64,000 nt of DNA from Fluviicola sp. (GCA_020849495.1 JADLGD010000224.1:1-64000), one strand, 5' to 3'. Shown: positions 34,170 to 43,416, numbered from the stretch's first letter. Program-made: numbers and translations. Notes: generated from the letters alone by a model not told the origin.

Positions 34170-34835
34170 ATGAAATCTGTTTTAGTTCAAATCAGTTCAA
34201 TCGTTCTTGTGATGGTATTTTGTTCGCATTCTATTGCACAAGATGAAAACTCAAGCCCACAAAGAAAACAGCATTTTTCTACCACTAAAAATCATTTTTC
34301 TGTTGGCATCAATGATATTGCAAGGGGTTGTGCCATCATTCACTACGAACGCGTTTTCAAAGGTGTCTACGGACTTGAATTAGGAGCGGGACTGACGTTT
34401 GATGACCTTTATGCATTGCGTTATTGGGATGGGGATCAATATGTAAAAAGAGACAAACCTCAAGATACGCGCTTTACGTTTTCAATTAATTATAGAATTG
34501 CTCCTTTTCATAAAGTGTCCTTTATCTACTTTGGAGCAGGATTGCAGTACCGCAAATTTTACAGTGCAGATAAAGATGCCTTTTTTCAATACAATGGGCA
34601 TTGGGTTGGATCAAACAGAAACGAATTAGATGGAACGATTAAACTAGGCAATTTCTTCCTTATAGGTAAGCACTTTATTTTGGACTACTATGTAGGAATT
34701 GGATTCAGACAGCAAAAGGATCGTTGGTCTTTTGATCACAAGAATAATCTTGGGCAAACCTATTTTGTAAGTGGAGAAGAAAACTCACTTAAATTAAATC
34801 CTGTTTTAGGTTTGAAATTAGGTTTTGGTTTTTAG
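34170..34835 (+). CDS. Putative outer-membrane beta-barrel protein
   Basis: 221 residues with a signal peptide to about residue 24 (VFCSHSIAQ). The mature chain alternates hydrophobic and polar residues with many aromatic and Gly residues (YGLELGAGLTFDDLYAL, IYFGAGLQYRKFYS, DYYVGIGFRQQKDRW). It ends LNPVLGLKLGFGF, a C-terminal Phe as in small outer-membrane barrels. About eight strands are plausible. The function is not recognised. It follows the T9SS cargo gene after 18 bp and ends at a bidirectional terminator. Confidence 0.7.
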   Translation: MKSVLVQISSIVLVMVFCSHSIAQDENSSPQRKQHFSTTKNHFSVGINDIARGCAIIHYERVFKGVYGLELGAGLTFDDLYALRYWDGDQYVKRDKPQDTRFTFSINYRIAPFHKVSFIYFGAGLQYRKFYSADKDAFFQYNGHWVGSNRNELDGTIKLGNFFLIGKHFILDYYVGIGFRQQKDRWSFDHKNNLGQTYFVSGEENSLKLNPVLGLKLGFGF

Positions 34836-34837
34836 TC

Positions 34838-34880
34838 CAAAAAAAAATCCTGATACATCGGAGACATACCAGGATTTTAA
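34838..34880. terminator. Bidirectional terminator
   Basis: AAAATCCTG (34844-34852) pairs with CAGGATTTT (34870-34878) around a 17-base loop. The A run before and the T-rich side after suit both the barrel gene and the ATP synthase operon that converges on it. Confidence 0.75.
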
Positions 34881-34894
34881 ATATTGCTAATTGA

Positions 34895-35770
34895 CTATTT
34901 TCCTTTCAAAGCTTCAGCACCACCTACGATCTCAAGGATTTCGTTTGTAATAGCAGCTTGACGCGCTTTGTTGTAGCTCAATTTAAGGTTACGTTGCAAT
35001 TCTGACGCATTGTCTGTTGCTTTGTGCATTGCAGTCATACGTGCACCGTGCTCAGAAGCATGTGAATCCAATACCGCTTTGAACAATTGAATTTTCAATG
35101 ATTTTGGAATCAAATCCTCAACGATTTCCTCTTTAGAAGGTTCGAAGATGTAATCACCGATTTGAGCACCTTCTGATTGCGTTGCTTGAATCGGTAACAA
35201 TTGTTCCGCTTTCACCAATTGAGAAGCAGCATTTACGAATTGATTGTAAACAACAACGACTTTATCGAAACGTTTGTCCAAGAACGCATCCATTGAGAAT
35301 TGCGCAATTTGAGCAATTGTATCAAATGAAAGGTTAGCAAAAACATCTTCAGCAATCCCTGTTCCTTCAATGTTGAAGTACATATCAGAACGTTTGAAAG
35401 CGTCTTTTGCTTTTTTACCTAAACACAACAATTGTACATTTTGACCAGCAAAATCTTCAATCACCAATTGGTTCACGCGTTTAATGATGTTGTTATTGAA
35501 ACCACCACACAAACCTCTGTTAGAAGTAACAGCAATGATCAACACATTTTTTGTATCGCGTTCAGCTGCCAAAGCATTTTCTGAAATATCCAAAGAAGCA
35601 CTTAAGTTCCCTAATATTTCTTGCAATTTTTCAGCATAAGGACGCATTTGCGTAATTGCATCTTGCGCACGTTTCAATTTCGCAGCAGAAACCATTTTCA
35701 TTGCAGAAGTAATCTGCATCGTAGATCCTACTGACGTAATTCGATTGCGTATTTCCTTTAAACTTGGCAT
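34895..35770 (-). CDS. atpG: ATP synthase F1 subunit gamma
   Basis: 291 residues, normal length. The gamma subunit is the central rotor stalk linking c-ring rotation to the catalytic hexamer at the cytoplasmic membrane. The N-terminal helix MPSLKEIRNRITSVGSTMQI and the C-terminal AARMTAMHKATDNA-like segment (here GARMTAMHKATDNASEL) are diagnostic. It is the last gene of the operon, 68 bp after atpA. That gap holds a strong 16-bp hairpin, annotated separately. The operon lacks beta and epsilon, which in Bacteroidota are commonly encoded elsewhere. Confidence 0.98.
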   Translation of the reverse strand: MPSLKEIRNRITSVGSTMQITSAMKMVSAAKLKRAQDAITQMRPYAEKLQEILGNLSASLDISENALAAERDTKNVLIIAVTSNRGLCGGFNNNIIKRVNQLVIEDFAGQNVQLLCLGKKAKDAFKRSDMYFNIEGTGIAEDVFANLSFDTIAQIAQFSMDAFLDKRFDKVVVVYNQFVNAASQLVKAEQLLPIQATQSEGAQIGDYIFEPSKEEIVEDLIPKSLKIQLFKAVLDSHASEHGARMTAMHKATDNASELQRNLKLSYNKARQAAITNEILEIVGGAEALKGK

Positions 35771-35783
35771 ATTCCTAATTTAG

Positions 35784-35826
35784 AATTGAGAATGTAAAAT
35801 TGAAAAGACCTTTTACATTCTCAATT
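35784..35826 (-). repeat. 16-bp inverted repeat between atpA and atpG
   Basis: AATTGAGAATGTAAAA (35784-35799) and its exact complement TTTTACATTCTCAATT (35811-35826) flank an 11-base loop. No T run follows on the minus strand, so it is unlikely to terminate transcription. It may stabilise or mark a processing site in the atp mRNA. Confidence 0.8.
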
Positions 35827-35838
35827 TTCAATTTTCAA

Positions 35839-37413
35839 TTAATATTTCGAAGCGATCTCTTTCGCAACTTTTCCTAACACATCTGTATCAGCATCTTCGT
35901 ATTTTCCAGCTTTCAAGCGAGTCAATACATCTTTGTGAGTAGCCTCTAAGAAATCTAAATACTCTTTTTCGAACTCTTTCACTTTGTTCACTGGTACATT
36001 TTGCATCAATCCTTTTGTACCTACGTAGATGATAGCAATTTGCTTTTCTACTGGATAAGGATCTCCTTCGCGTTGTTTCAAGATCTCTACGTTGCGAGCA
36101 CCTTTATCCAAAACAGATTTAGTTGCAGCATCTAAGTCAGAACCGAATTTAGCAAACGCTTCCAACTCGCGGTATTGAGCTTGATCCAATTTCAAAGTAC
36201 CTGCTACTTTCTTCATGGATTTAATTTGCGCGTTACCACCTACACGAGATACCGAGATACCAACGTTAATTGCAGGACGGATACCAGCGTTGAATAAATC
36301 ACCTTCCAAGAAGATCTGACCATCTGTAATCGAAATTACGTTCGTCGGGATGTATGCAGAAACGTCACCAGCTTGTGTTTCAATGATTGGCAAAGCCGTC
36401 AATGATCCACCACCTTTAACGATACCTTTCAATGATTCAGGTAAGTCATTCATTTGAGCAGCAATTCCATCATCAGCGATGATTTTTGCAGCACGCTCCA
36501 ACAAACGAGAGTGTAAGTAGAATACGTCACCTGGGTAAGCCTCACGACCTGGAGGACGACGTAGTAACAAAGAAACCTCACGGTAAGCTACCGCTTGTTT
36601 TGATAAATCATCAAATACGATCAAAGCTGGACGTCCAGAGTCACGGAAGAACTCACCAACAGCTGCACCAGTCATTGGAGCATAGAACTGCATTGGAGCT
36701 GGATCTGAAGCATTCGCAGCAACGATTACTGTATAAGCCATTGCACCAGCATCTTCTAATTTCTTAACGATACCTGCTACAGTTGACCCTTTTTGTCCGA
36801 TTGCAACATAAATACAGAAAACAGGTTCCCCACGATCGTAGAATTCTTTTTGATTGATAATCGCATCGATTGCTACGGTTGTTTTACCTGTTTGACGGTC
36901 ACCAATGATCAACTCACGTTGTCCACGACCGATTGGAATCATCGCATCTACCGCTTTGATACCTGTTTGAAGAGGCTCAGTTACTGGTTGACGGAAGATA
37001 ACTCCTGGAGCTTTACGCTCGATTGGCATTTCGTATAATTCACCAGCAATTGGTCCTTTACCATCGATTGGGTTACCGATTGTATCGATAACACGGCCAA
37101 CCAATCCTTCACCAACTTTCACTGATGCGATACGGTTCAAACGTTTTACAGTATCACCTTCTTTTACAGAAGTTGAACGTCCTAATAAAACGACACCTAC
37201 GTTATCTTCTTCTAAGTTCAACGCGATTCCTTGCAAACCACCGTCAAACTCAACCAATTCACCGTATTGAACTCCTTTAAGTCCATATACACGTGCGATA
37301 CCATCACCAATTTGCAATACGGTACCAACTTCTTGCAATTCAGCTTCTGTACGGAAACCTGATAATTGCTCTCTTAAAATTGCAGAAACTTCTGCTGGTT
37401 TAACATCTGCCAT
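35839..37413 (-). CDS. atpA: ATP synthase F1 subunit alpha
   Basis: 524 residues. The alpha subunit forms the F1 hexamer with beta and holds the non-catalytic nucleotide site. The Walker A motif [13 protein letters not shown], the segment [17 protein letters not shown] and the N-terminal [18 protein letters not shown] are fully conserved. It follows atpH after a 129-bp gap containing repeats and hairpins, the longest gap inside this operon. The start ATG at 37413 gives the family's usual N terminus ([17 protein letters not shown]). Confidence 0.98.
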   Translation of the reverse strand: MADVKPAEVSAILREQLSGFRTEAELQEVGTVLQIGDGIARVYGLKGVQYGELVEFDGGLQGIALNLEEDNVGVVLLGRSTSVKEGDTVKRLNRIASVKVGEGLVGRVIDTIGNPIDGKGPIAGELYEMPIERKAPGVIFRQPVTEPLQTGIKAVDAMIPIGRGQRELIIGDRQTGKTTVAIDAIINQKEFYDRGEPVFCIYVAIGQKGSTVAGIVKKLEDAGAMAYTVIVAANASDPAPMQFYAPMTGAAVGEFFRDSGRPALIVFDDLSKQAVAYREVSLLLRRPPGREAYPGDVFYLHSRLLERAAKIIADDGIAAQMNDLPESLKGIVKGGGSLTALPIIETQAGDVSAYIPTNVISITDGQIFLEGDLFNAGIRPAINVGISVSRVGGNAQIKSMKKVAGTLKLDQAQYRELEAFAKFGSDLDAATKSVLDKGARNVEILKQREGDPYPVEKQIAIIYVGTKGLMQNVPVNKVKEFEKEYLDFLEATHKDVLTRLKAGKYEDADTDVLGKVAKEIASKY

Positions 37414-37456
37414 GTTTTTCTTTTTTAATAAGAATAGACTTATTGCTTTTTTAGTG

Positions 37457-37540
37457 CATCAGCTTGTGAGCTAAATTTAACTTGCACTTGACCAATCATC
37501 AGCTTGTGAGCTGATTGATTAAATCGAAAGCTTCGCTTTC
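37457..37540 (-). repeat. Direct repeat and hairpins between atpH and atpA
   Basis: CATCAGCTTGTGAGCT occurs twice (37457-37472 and 37497-37512), 40 bp apart. Around the second copy, AATCATCAGCT/AGCTGATTGATT forms a stem with one bulge. A further perfect hairpin GAAAGC/GCTTTC with loop TTC lies at 37526-37540. These structures fill the atpH-atpA gap. Confidence 0.7.
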
Positions 37541-37542
37541 TC

Positions 37543-38076
37543 TTATCTTGTTAAACGTTGTTTTAATTGACCTAATTGTGACGCTACAGATGCATCGATT
37601 TGGAAATCGCCCATACGAACAATAAATCCTCCAACTAATGCTTCATCGATTAACTCTGTAACTTCTAATTTTCCTTCTACGGAACCTTGTACTTTCGCCA
37701 AGATTGATTTCTTTACTGAATCAGCTAATGGTTTTGCGCTCACCAAAGTGATTGGCAAAATTCCATTGTGCGCTTTCAACAAGTCACTGAAAGCGATTGC
37801 TATTTGTGGTAGCATTGCCTCACGACCGTTGCGTGTGATTAATTCAGCAAATGATTTTGACAAGGGATGGAATTGCTCAAAGATTGCATTGATGACTGCA
37901 ATTTTCTTGTCAGCCTTCACAATTGGGCTTTCCAACATCACCTCAAAGTCGCGATTTGCTTCGCACACTTCAGTAAAGTAATTCATGTCCGCAGAAATCG
38001 CCTCTAAATTATTTTGCTCGATTGATAACTCAATCAAAGCTTGGGCGTAACGCGTTGCAACTTTAGAACTTTTCAT
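37543..38076 (-). CDS. atpH: ATP synthase F1 subunit delta
   Basis: 177 residues. Delta joins the top of the alpha/beta hexamer to the peripheral b stalk. The N-terminal helical domain starts MKSSKVATRYAQALIELS, the classic delta/OSCP opening, and the C-terminal part contains KLEVTELIDEALVGGFIVRMGD, matching the family (quoted in part). Eight bp separate it from atpF upstream. Confidence 0.96.
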   Translation of the reverse strand: MKSSKVATRYAQALIELSIEQNNLEAISADMNYFTEVCEANRDFEVMLESPIVKADKKIAVINAIFEQFHPLSKSFAELITRNGREAMLPQIAIAFSDLLKAHNGILPITLVSAKPLADSVKKSILAKVQGSVEGKLEVTELIDEALVGGFIVRMGDFQIDASVASQLGQLKQRLTR

Positions 38077-38083
38077 CCTTTGA

Positions 38084-38578
38084 TTAGTTCATATTAATAT
38101 CTTCAGCCAATTTCTCAGCCAATGCTTTTTGCTTATCATCAGAAGACAATTCACCGCGAATAATTTTCTCAGCGATTTCCAAAGACAATACAGCAACTTG
38201 TGTTTTCAATTCAGCAATTGCAGCCGTTTTTTCAGATGCAATAGCAGCACGCGCAGCAGCAACCACTTTATCAGATTCTGATTTTGCAGTAGCTTTTGCT
38301 TCCTCGATCATACGAGTAGCTGTTTCTTTTGCGTCTTTTACGATTGCATCACGCTCGATACGTGCTTCTTTCAACAAGTTCTCGTTTTGAGCTTGCAAAG
38401 CAACCATCTCTGCTTTTGTTTTTTCTGCCAACTCCAATGCATCTGAGATTTTTTGCTCACGTGCATTTACCGAAGTAAGAATTGGTTTCCAAATAAACTT
38501 TGTCAAAATGACAAGTAACAAAACAAAAACAAGTCCTGTCCAAAATAAAAGACCTAAATCTGGTGTAATTAAATCCAT
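38084..38578 (-). CDS. atpF: ATP synthase Fo subunit b
   Basis: 164 residues. The b subunit forms the peripheral stalk. One N-terminal membrane helix (about 8-27, LGLLFWTGLVFVLLLVILTK) is followed by FIWKPIL and a long charged coiled coil rich in Ala, Lys and Glu, ending in the delta-binding region. Length and layout are standard. It is separated from atpE by 77 bp that carry a terminator-like hairpin. Confidence 0.97.
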   Translation of the reverse strand: MDLITPDLGLLFWTGLVFVLLLVILTKFIWKPILTSVNAREQKISDALELAEKTKAEMVALQAQNENLLKEARIERDAIVKDAKETATRMIEEAKATAKSESDKVVAAARAAIASEKTAAIAELKTQVAVLSLEIAEKIIRGELSSDDKQKALAEKLAEDINMN

Positions 38579-38612
38579 TGTATCGTATTTAAAATTTTAA
38601 TCTTTTTGTTGT

Positions 38613-38644
38613 AAAAAAGCCTGTTGCAACCAACCGTTACAACA
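38613..38644 (-). terminator. Terminator-like attenuator after atpE
   Basis: On the transcript, UGUUGUAAC pairs with GUUGCAACA (one G-U pair; plus-strand arms 38636-38644 and 38622-38630) with a 5-base loop. It is followed by GGC and six U. The stem is modest, so partial termination is likely, which would lower atpF-H-A-G relative to atpE. Confidence 0.5.
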
Positions 38645-38655
38645 AGCCTCTTTAA

Positions 38656-38868
38656 TTACTTCGCGTTTCCTAGTAGACCAACTACTACACCGAAAAGAGC
38701 AACACCTTCGATTAACGCTGCTGCGATAATCATAGCTGTTTGAATTTTTCCAGAAGCTTCTGGTTGGCGAGCGATTGCGTCCATTGCTGAACCACCGATT
38801 TTACCAATACCTAATCCTGCTCCTAAAACTGCAAGACCTGCTCCGATTGCTGCGATACTTCCGTACAT
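38656..38868 (-). CDS. atpE: ATP synthase Fo subunit c
   Basis: 70 residues, a two-helix hairpin with a polar loop (AIARQPEA). The ion-binding carboxylate is the Glu of IIAAALIEGVALFGVVVG. The residue after it is Gly rather than Ser/Thr, and the full sodium-binding signature is missing, so a proton-driven ring is likely. The Gly-rich first helix (AIGAGLAVLGAGLGIG) packs the c-ring. Many copies are needed per enzyme, which fits the attenuator just downstream. Confidence 0.97.
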   Translation of the reverse strand: MYGSIAAIGAGLAVLGAGLGIGKIGGSAMDAIARQPEASGKIQTAMIIAAALIEGVALFGVVVGLLGNAK

Positions 38869-38894
38869 ACTATATGTATTTAAAAAATTACTAA

Positions 38895-40004
38895 TTAATG
38901 ATGCGCTTCTTCAACAGCTGCACCGATAAACAAAGCTGACAACATTGCAAACAAGAACCCTTGTAAGAACGCTACCAACAACTCTAAAACCGAGATGAAC
39001 AATGCCATTGGCACTGACAATCCACCCCAAGCCATATTTTGATTGATGAAAATGATTGAAATCAAAGCCAACACAATGATGTGGCCCGCTGACATGTTTG
39101 CAAACAAACGCACCATTAAGGCAAAAGGCTTCGTGAAAATTCCAACGATTTCAATCGGAATCATAATAAGCAACAAAGGCTTAGGAACACCTGGCATTGC
39201 AAAAATATGCAACCAGTAGTTTTTATTAGCTGAGAATAAAGTCACCAACAAAGTACAAACAGCCAAGAACAATGTCACTGTGATGTTCCCTGTTAAGTTT
39301 GCTCCACCCGGTAAGAAAGGAACCAAGCCCAATAAGTTATTGATGAAAATAAAGAAGAAGATCGTCAATAAATAAGGAACGTATTTTTTGTATTTATGCT
39401 CTCCAATGTTTGCTTTCGCAATATCATCACGCACCATCACGATCAACACCTCTAAGTATTTAGCCAATCCTTTTGGAGCAACCGGTCCGTTCTTTTTGTA
39501 GAAACGTGCAACAATAGACATCAACACCAAAATCAGAATTGCCCCCATGAACAAAGACAAGACGTTTTTAGTGATTGAGAAATCTAAAGGTTTTTCAGCA
39601 TGAGCATGTCCATCTTCAAAACTCAACTCACCGTTTTCTAATTTGTAGATTTTCTCGTGAAACATCGCGTATCCTGCAGCAGGACCAACACCTTTCACAT
39701 AATGAACTTCTTCATTTGTTTTGTGATCATGCCCAGTAGCTGGTTCACCGTGGTAAAAATGAGAAGACGAAAATGTTTTCACACCTCCATCGATTAAGAT
39801 AATTGGCAAATAGATTGTTTTTCCTCCATGTTCTCCACCCCACAAGTGCCATTCATGTGCATCCTTGATGTGATGCATAATCATTTCACCTACATTGAAT
39901 TCTTTCTTCTCACCCGACTCATGCCCTGAAGCAAAAGCAGTTGAAAATAGAAGGATTCCTGCTACTAGAGAGAAAAATCGTTTTGCACTGTAAATTAGAG
40001 ACAT
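38895..40004 (-). CDS. atpB: ATP synthase Fo subunit a
   Basis: 369 residues. Subunit a forms the proton half-channels against the c-ring. The conserved arginine lies in LMVRLFANMSAGHIIV. Compared with enterobacterial AtpB (about 270 residues), the protein has a long N-terminal extension with a signal-like segment (LVAGILLFSTAFASG) and a His-rich periplasmic stretch (FYHGEPATGHDHK), a common feature of Bacteroidota AtpB. Five to six membrane helices follow. The gene has its own promoter, TTTG-18 bp-TACCTTTG, just upstream. Confidence 0.95.
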   Translation of the reverse strand: MSLIYSAKRFFSLVAGILLFSTAFASGHESGEKKEFNVGEMIMHHIKDAHEWHLWGGEHGGKTIYLPIILIDGGVKTFSSSHFYHGEPATGHDHKTNEEVHYVKGVGPAAGYAMFHEKIYKLENGELSFEDGHAHAEKPLDFSITKNVLSLFMGAILILVLMSIVARFYKKNGPVAPKGLAKYLEVLIVMVRDDIAKANIGEHKYKKYVPYLLTIFFFIFINNLLGLVPFLPGGANLTGNITVTLFLAVCTLLVTLFSANKNYWLHIFAMPGVPKPLLLIMIPIEIVGIFTKPFALMVRLFANMSAGHIIVLALISIIFINQNMAWGGLSVPMALFISVLELLVAFLQGFLFAMLSALFIGAAVEEAHH

Positions 40005-40042
40005 CGCTTATTAATCTTTAGATTCTTACCCGAAATTTGGCG

Positions 40043-40072
40043 CAAAGGTAGTCAATCTTTCAGAAAGTCAAA
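40043..40072 (-). promoter_or_regulatory. Bacteroidota-type promoter of atpBEFHAG
   Basis: On the minus strand, TTTG (40072-40069) is followed after 18 bp by TACCTTTG (40050-40043). This matches both the -33 and -7 consensus with suitable spacing. The predicted transcript would start near 40037, about 33 bases before the atpB ATG. It is the best promoter match in the window. Confidence 0.65.
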
Positions 40073-40163
40073 CAAAAAATGTCGCTACAATGTGGAATAT
40101 TTGGAAGAAATATATGCTTTTTATTCACAATGTGTGAAAGTGAATCGGTGTCTTCGTGGAAAA

Positions 40164-40526
40164 CTAGGCCTTTTTACGCACAGTGAGCACCATCCAAAGT
40201 GCCTGAATAGCAAGTAACGACGCGAATAAAATCATGAAATGAACCACAAATGGTTTGAAGACAGCGCCCATTTTGTACTTAATAATCAACACAAAAAACA
40301 AAGCCAACAACATTTGGATAGAAGTTCCCAAAATAAATCGTTGAGTGCGAGCTTCTGCATCAGGATTCTTTCCACTCAACATGACAAAAGTGCTCAACAA
40401 AAAGATAATGCCATTTCCTATCACAGCTACCAAATGATGTGTCAAAAGTGGATAACCTTCAAAGACCAATACACCAATGATGTACAAACAAACAACTGTA
40501 GCAATGAGCAATAAACCTTTTAACAC
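40164..40526 (-). CDS. Four-helix membrane protein in the ATP synthase locus
   Basis: 120 residues with four predicted membrane helices (about 3-20, 32-50, 66-84, 93-115) and short loops. It starts at GTG 40526, 8 bp after the atpZ stop, and no ATG fits. The position between atpZ and atpB is that of AtpI in other bacteria, a helper for c-ring assembly and ion supply. The topology suits such a role, but I see no clear AtpI sequence motif, so the assignment is by context. Confidence 0.7.
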   Translation of the reverse strand: MLKGLLLIATVVCLYIIGVLVFEGYPLLTHHLVAVIGNGIIFLLSTFVMLSGKNPDAEARTQRFILGTSIQMLLALFFVLIIKYKMGAVFKPFVVHFMILFASLLAIQALWMVLTVRKKA

Positions 40527-40534
40527 TTTGAATT

Positions 40535-40759
40535 TTATTTATCGTCTTTCGACATATTGATAACTTCCTTGATGACCAAATACATTCCTCCAAAAACACC
40601 TGTGAGCGTACAAATGAGTGTGTACATATTGCCTTTTGGATTGTACTTCCCATCTAACCAAACGCCCAACCAAGCACTTAAACCAATCACAGCTCCCATT
40701 TGGATAGCAACGCCAGAAAACCGAACGTATTTGTTGAATTGATTTTTTGGATCTTCCAT
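40535..40759 (-). CDS. AtpZ/AtpI-family protein
   Basis: 74 residues with two membrane helices and the short family pattern FSGVAIQMGAVIGLSAWLG, then WLDGKYNPKG, LICTLTGVFGGMYLVI. Members of the AtpZ/AtpI family (putative F0F1-ATPase subunit) sit at the head of atp operons and are proposed to assist assembly or magnesium/calcium uptake for the synthase. The ATG at 40759 lies 8 bp after the sprE stop, indicating one transcript. Confidence 0.88.
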   Translation of the reverse strand: MEDPKNQFNKYVRFSGVAIQMGAVIGLSAWLGVWLDGKYNPKGNMYTLICTLTGVFGGMYLVIKEVINMSKDDK

Positions 40760-40767
40760 GTTGACGA

Positions 40768-43416
40768 TTAATAGAACTCGTCAAAAAACAACTCGTATTC
40801 AGCTAGTTTTTGCGTTTCAAATAAGAGTTTTAAGTTGTCTTGCGAAATGTAAATGATCTTCATTTTCTGCAAGTCTAACAAATGTTTTTTCGTGCGTTTG
40901 TAGGTACTCAAATAAGAAGCAGCTTCCGTTTCAGAAGGGAATTCTTTCACTAAGATGATATTCGTTTTCTCTCCGTAAATTTTAGAAGAAGTATTCAAGC
41001 GATCACGACCAAAGAATTCTTTATTGAAATCTACCACGCGTGATTTTGCCACACTTATGTTCACTTTTTCTTCTAAGAAAATAATCACCATCATCGGCTC
41101 ATTCTCGACGAATTTGTAAATGCTCTTATTGGTAAAATCAACTGCTACGTTTGTAGAGTAACCACCTTCAATGATGCGTTTCATTTCAGCCGCTTTAGTT
41201 GCTTCAGGAGAACCTGGGTATTCAGCAATCAACTCATTTAAAGTCGGCAACAAGGTTGTTTTGTCGTCATTTAATTTTGCTTGAGCACGCGCTTTCAATA
41301 AGTAATATTTAGCACGATAAGGATTCTCTTTTTGCTCTGCAATGACATTGTTTGATTTCGTAACCACCAAATAGTACATCCCTTTTTCGTAACGGTCCAA
41401 ATCGGTCAAGTATTCTTGCTCCGTTTGGCGTTCACGTTCTTTCTTTTTCAAGAAATAATCTGGATCTCTCAAGTAACCTGCAAAATCGGAGGTTGGATAA
41501 TTGGTAAGAATGTAATCTTTTTGAGCTATCGCAGCAGCATCGGTTGCTGGATACATGCGATAAATTTGATAAGCTGCTAGCAATTTGTAATCGCTCTCAA
41601 ACGGTTTTGAAATAATGGTGTTGAATTGCGATTCTGCCAATTGTTGTTCGTTCAATTGATCTTGGTAAATCTTACCAGCATCAAAATAAGCAGACATCAT
41701 GCGGTCTCTCGAAATTTTCAATAAAGAATCTGTTAGTGGCAAATCTGCTAAAAGTGATTCTGCAGTAAGTGAATCTACTGGCGCTTCCACTTCCGTTGTA
41801 GGTTTATTGATTGAATCTTTGTCGTTTTCATCAAAAGTGGCGAACACTATTTTGTCCGATCGACGCCAGTCATTTTCATTGGTACGCTGTCCCCACTGAC
41901 GTTTGAACTCTTCAAATCCTTCTGTTTTGGCTTTCGTATTATTCCAATACCACTTGGATCCGTTCGGGTCATCGCCTTTGGTTTGTTGTTGTTTTTGAAG
42001 CGCTAATAATTTCTCAGCTTCTTGTTGTTTTTTAATGCGGTTGTCCTCTTTGATCTTCTTTGCCAATTTTTCAGCAAATTCTTCTCGTTCAGATTCCGAC
42101 ATCGCTGCCACACGTTGAACGCTGTCTTCATAGTAAGCGGTTTCAACAGCAATCACCAATGCTTGTAATTTTTCAGCTTTGTTCTTTACGCCTTCGTAAT
42201 TCGGATAATCTTCTGGAATGTTCGTTGCACAAGAGTCATAGTATTTTTGCGCTTTGACATAATTCTTTTTTGTGAAATAAATATCCCCCATTTCCTCATA
42301 CGCCATTCCTTTCTGACGTTTGTTGGATGTAGAATAAAAAGCACTATTGGTGAAATTTTCCAAGGCTTTATCTTCATTTCCTTCGTTTTGAGCGATCAAG
42401 GCAAGGGTGAAATAAATTTGATCTTTGAACTCCGCGTTTTTGGTGTCACGCAATAATTTGTTCAAATCCTTTTTCAATTTTTCCCCTCCGCCATTCAAGG
42501 CCATTTTCAAACGCGCATTGAAGTCCATCTCGAAAGGAGCATTGTATTTCAACACTTTCTTGTAATGCTCACTTGCTTCTACACGTTGACCGTTTTTCTC
42601 GTGCAACTGTCCTAAAATGTAATGAATACGCGCTTTATCCTTGGATTTTTTAGCATGTTCCAATGCTTCATCCAAAGATTTTATCATTTCTTTATCGTCC
42701 TTTTTCTCTTCAAAGAACAAAGCTTTGGTGATGGCGAAATCGTAGAATAAATTTTTCGGGAAAGTTGCTGGTTCTTTTCCACCATCTTCTTTCTCTTTTT
42801 TACCTTTTTTAGATTTTGTTTTCTTCTTCTTTTCTGTTTTACCAGCAGCTTCGTCAGCGTATTTCTGCAAATTAGCAATGGCAAAACCAGCTTCGGTCAT
42901 TTTACCTTCTTCAATGTAGGTACGTGCCATCCACATTTCTGCAACAAAGGCCGATTTATCGGAAGCAAAAAAGCGTTTTGCATATTCGAAATTCTTTAAA
43001 GCCAAAGAATAATCTCTTCTGTAGTAATTCGCTACTCCAATCGTGATCCAGTTTTCATCGATCCAGCTGTTGTGTTCTTGCTTTTTCTGAGAAGGTTTGT
43101 CCATGGACGGCATTGCGTGGCGCTGAATAACTTTCGTGCATTTAGCAATAGCTGTATCGATTGGTGTGTATAACGATTTCACCTCTTCCTCAGTAGGCAA
43201 AGGTCTTAGTTGAAGGGTGTTGTAATAATCTTCTTTTAAGCTTGCACGGTAATTTGTGATTGCTTCTTTGAGCAAATCATTTGCATTGAAATAACCGTTG
43301 TAATGTGCTGTTGTACTGTGGTAAGCTCTACTGATAAAGGTGTTCTTTTCAGTGGAACACGAATATATCACTAGCGCAACGACGCAGGTTGTAATAATAA
43401 GATGCCATTTTCTCAT
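40768..43416 (-). CDS. sprE: T9SS/gliding-motility lipoprotein SprE (PorW)
   Basis: 882 residues from ATG 43416 (MRKWHLIITT); a TTG two codons upstream is discarded. The lipoprotein signal ends VALVIYSC with the lipid cysteine at residue 20. Typical SprE/PorW wording follows: RAYHSTTAHYNGYFNAND, then TPR-like repeats to about residue 420, a charged low-complexity Lys/Gln/Glu region with a WYWNN segment, and a second helical-repeat part. In Flavobacterium and Porphyromonas this lipoprotein is required for T9SS secretion and, where present, gliding, linking the trans-envelope PorLM motor to the outer-membrane parts. It is the first gene of the unit leading into atpZ. Confidence 0.88.
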   Translation of the reverse strand: MRKWHLIITTCVVALVIYSCSTEKNTFISRAYHSTTAHYNGYFNANDLLKEAITNYRASLKEDYYNTLQLRPLPTEEEVKSLYTPIDTAIAKCTKVIQRHAMPSMDKPSQKKQEHNSWIDENWITIGVANYYRRDYSLALKNFEYAKRFFASDKSAFVAEMWMARTYIEEGKMTEAGFAIANLQKYADEAAGKTEKKKKTKSKKGKKEKEDGGKEPATFPKNLFYDFAITKALFFEEKKDDKEMIKSLDEALEHAKKSKDKARIHYILGQLHEKNGQRVEASEHYKKVLKYNAPFEMDFNARLKMALNGGGEKLKKDLNKLLRDTKNAEFKDQIYFTLALIAQNEGNEDKALENFTNSAFYSTSNKRQKGMAYEEMGDIYFTKKNYVKAQKYYDSCATNIPEDYPNYEGVKNKAEKLQALVIAVETAYYEDSVQRVAAMSESEREEFAEKLAKKIKEDNRIKKQQEAEKLLALQKQQQTKGDDPNGSKWYWNNTKAKTEGFEEFKRQWGQRTNENDWRRSDKIVFATFDENDKDSINKPTTEVEAPVDSLTAESLLADLPLTDSLLKISRDRMMSAYFDAGKIYQDQLNEQQLAESQFNTIISKPFESDYKLLAAYQIYRMYPATDAAAIAQKDYILTNYPTSDFAGYLRDPDYFLKKKERERQTEQEYLTDLDRYEKGMYYLVVTKSNNVIAEQKENPYRAKYYLLKARAQAKLNDDKTTLLPTLNELIAEYPGSPEATKAAEMKRIIEGGYSTNVAVDFTNKSIYKFVENEPMMVIIFLEEKVNISVAKSRVVDFNKEFFGRDRLNTSSKIYGEKTNIILVKEFPSETEAASYLSTYKRTKKHLLDLQKMKIIYISQDNLKLLFETQKLAEYELFFDEFY

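Noticed and set aside
35784-35826. Intrinsic terminator between atpA and atpG
   Set aside because: The stem is strong but no U run follows on the transcript, and atpG is an essential operon member.
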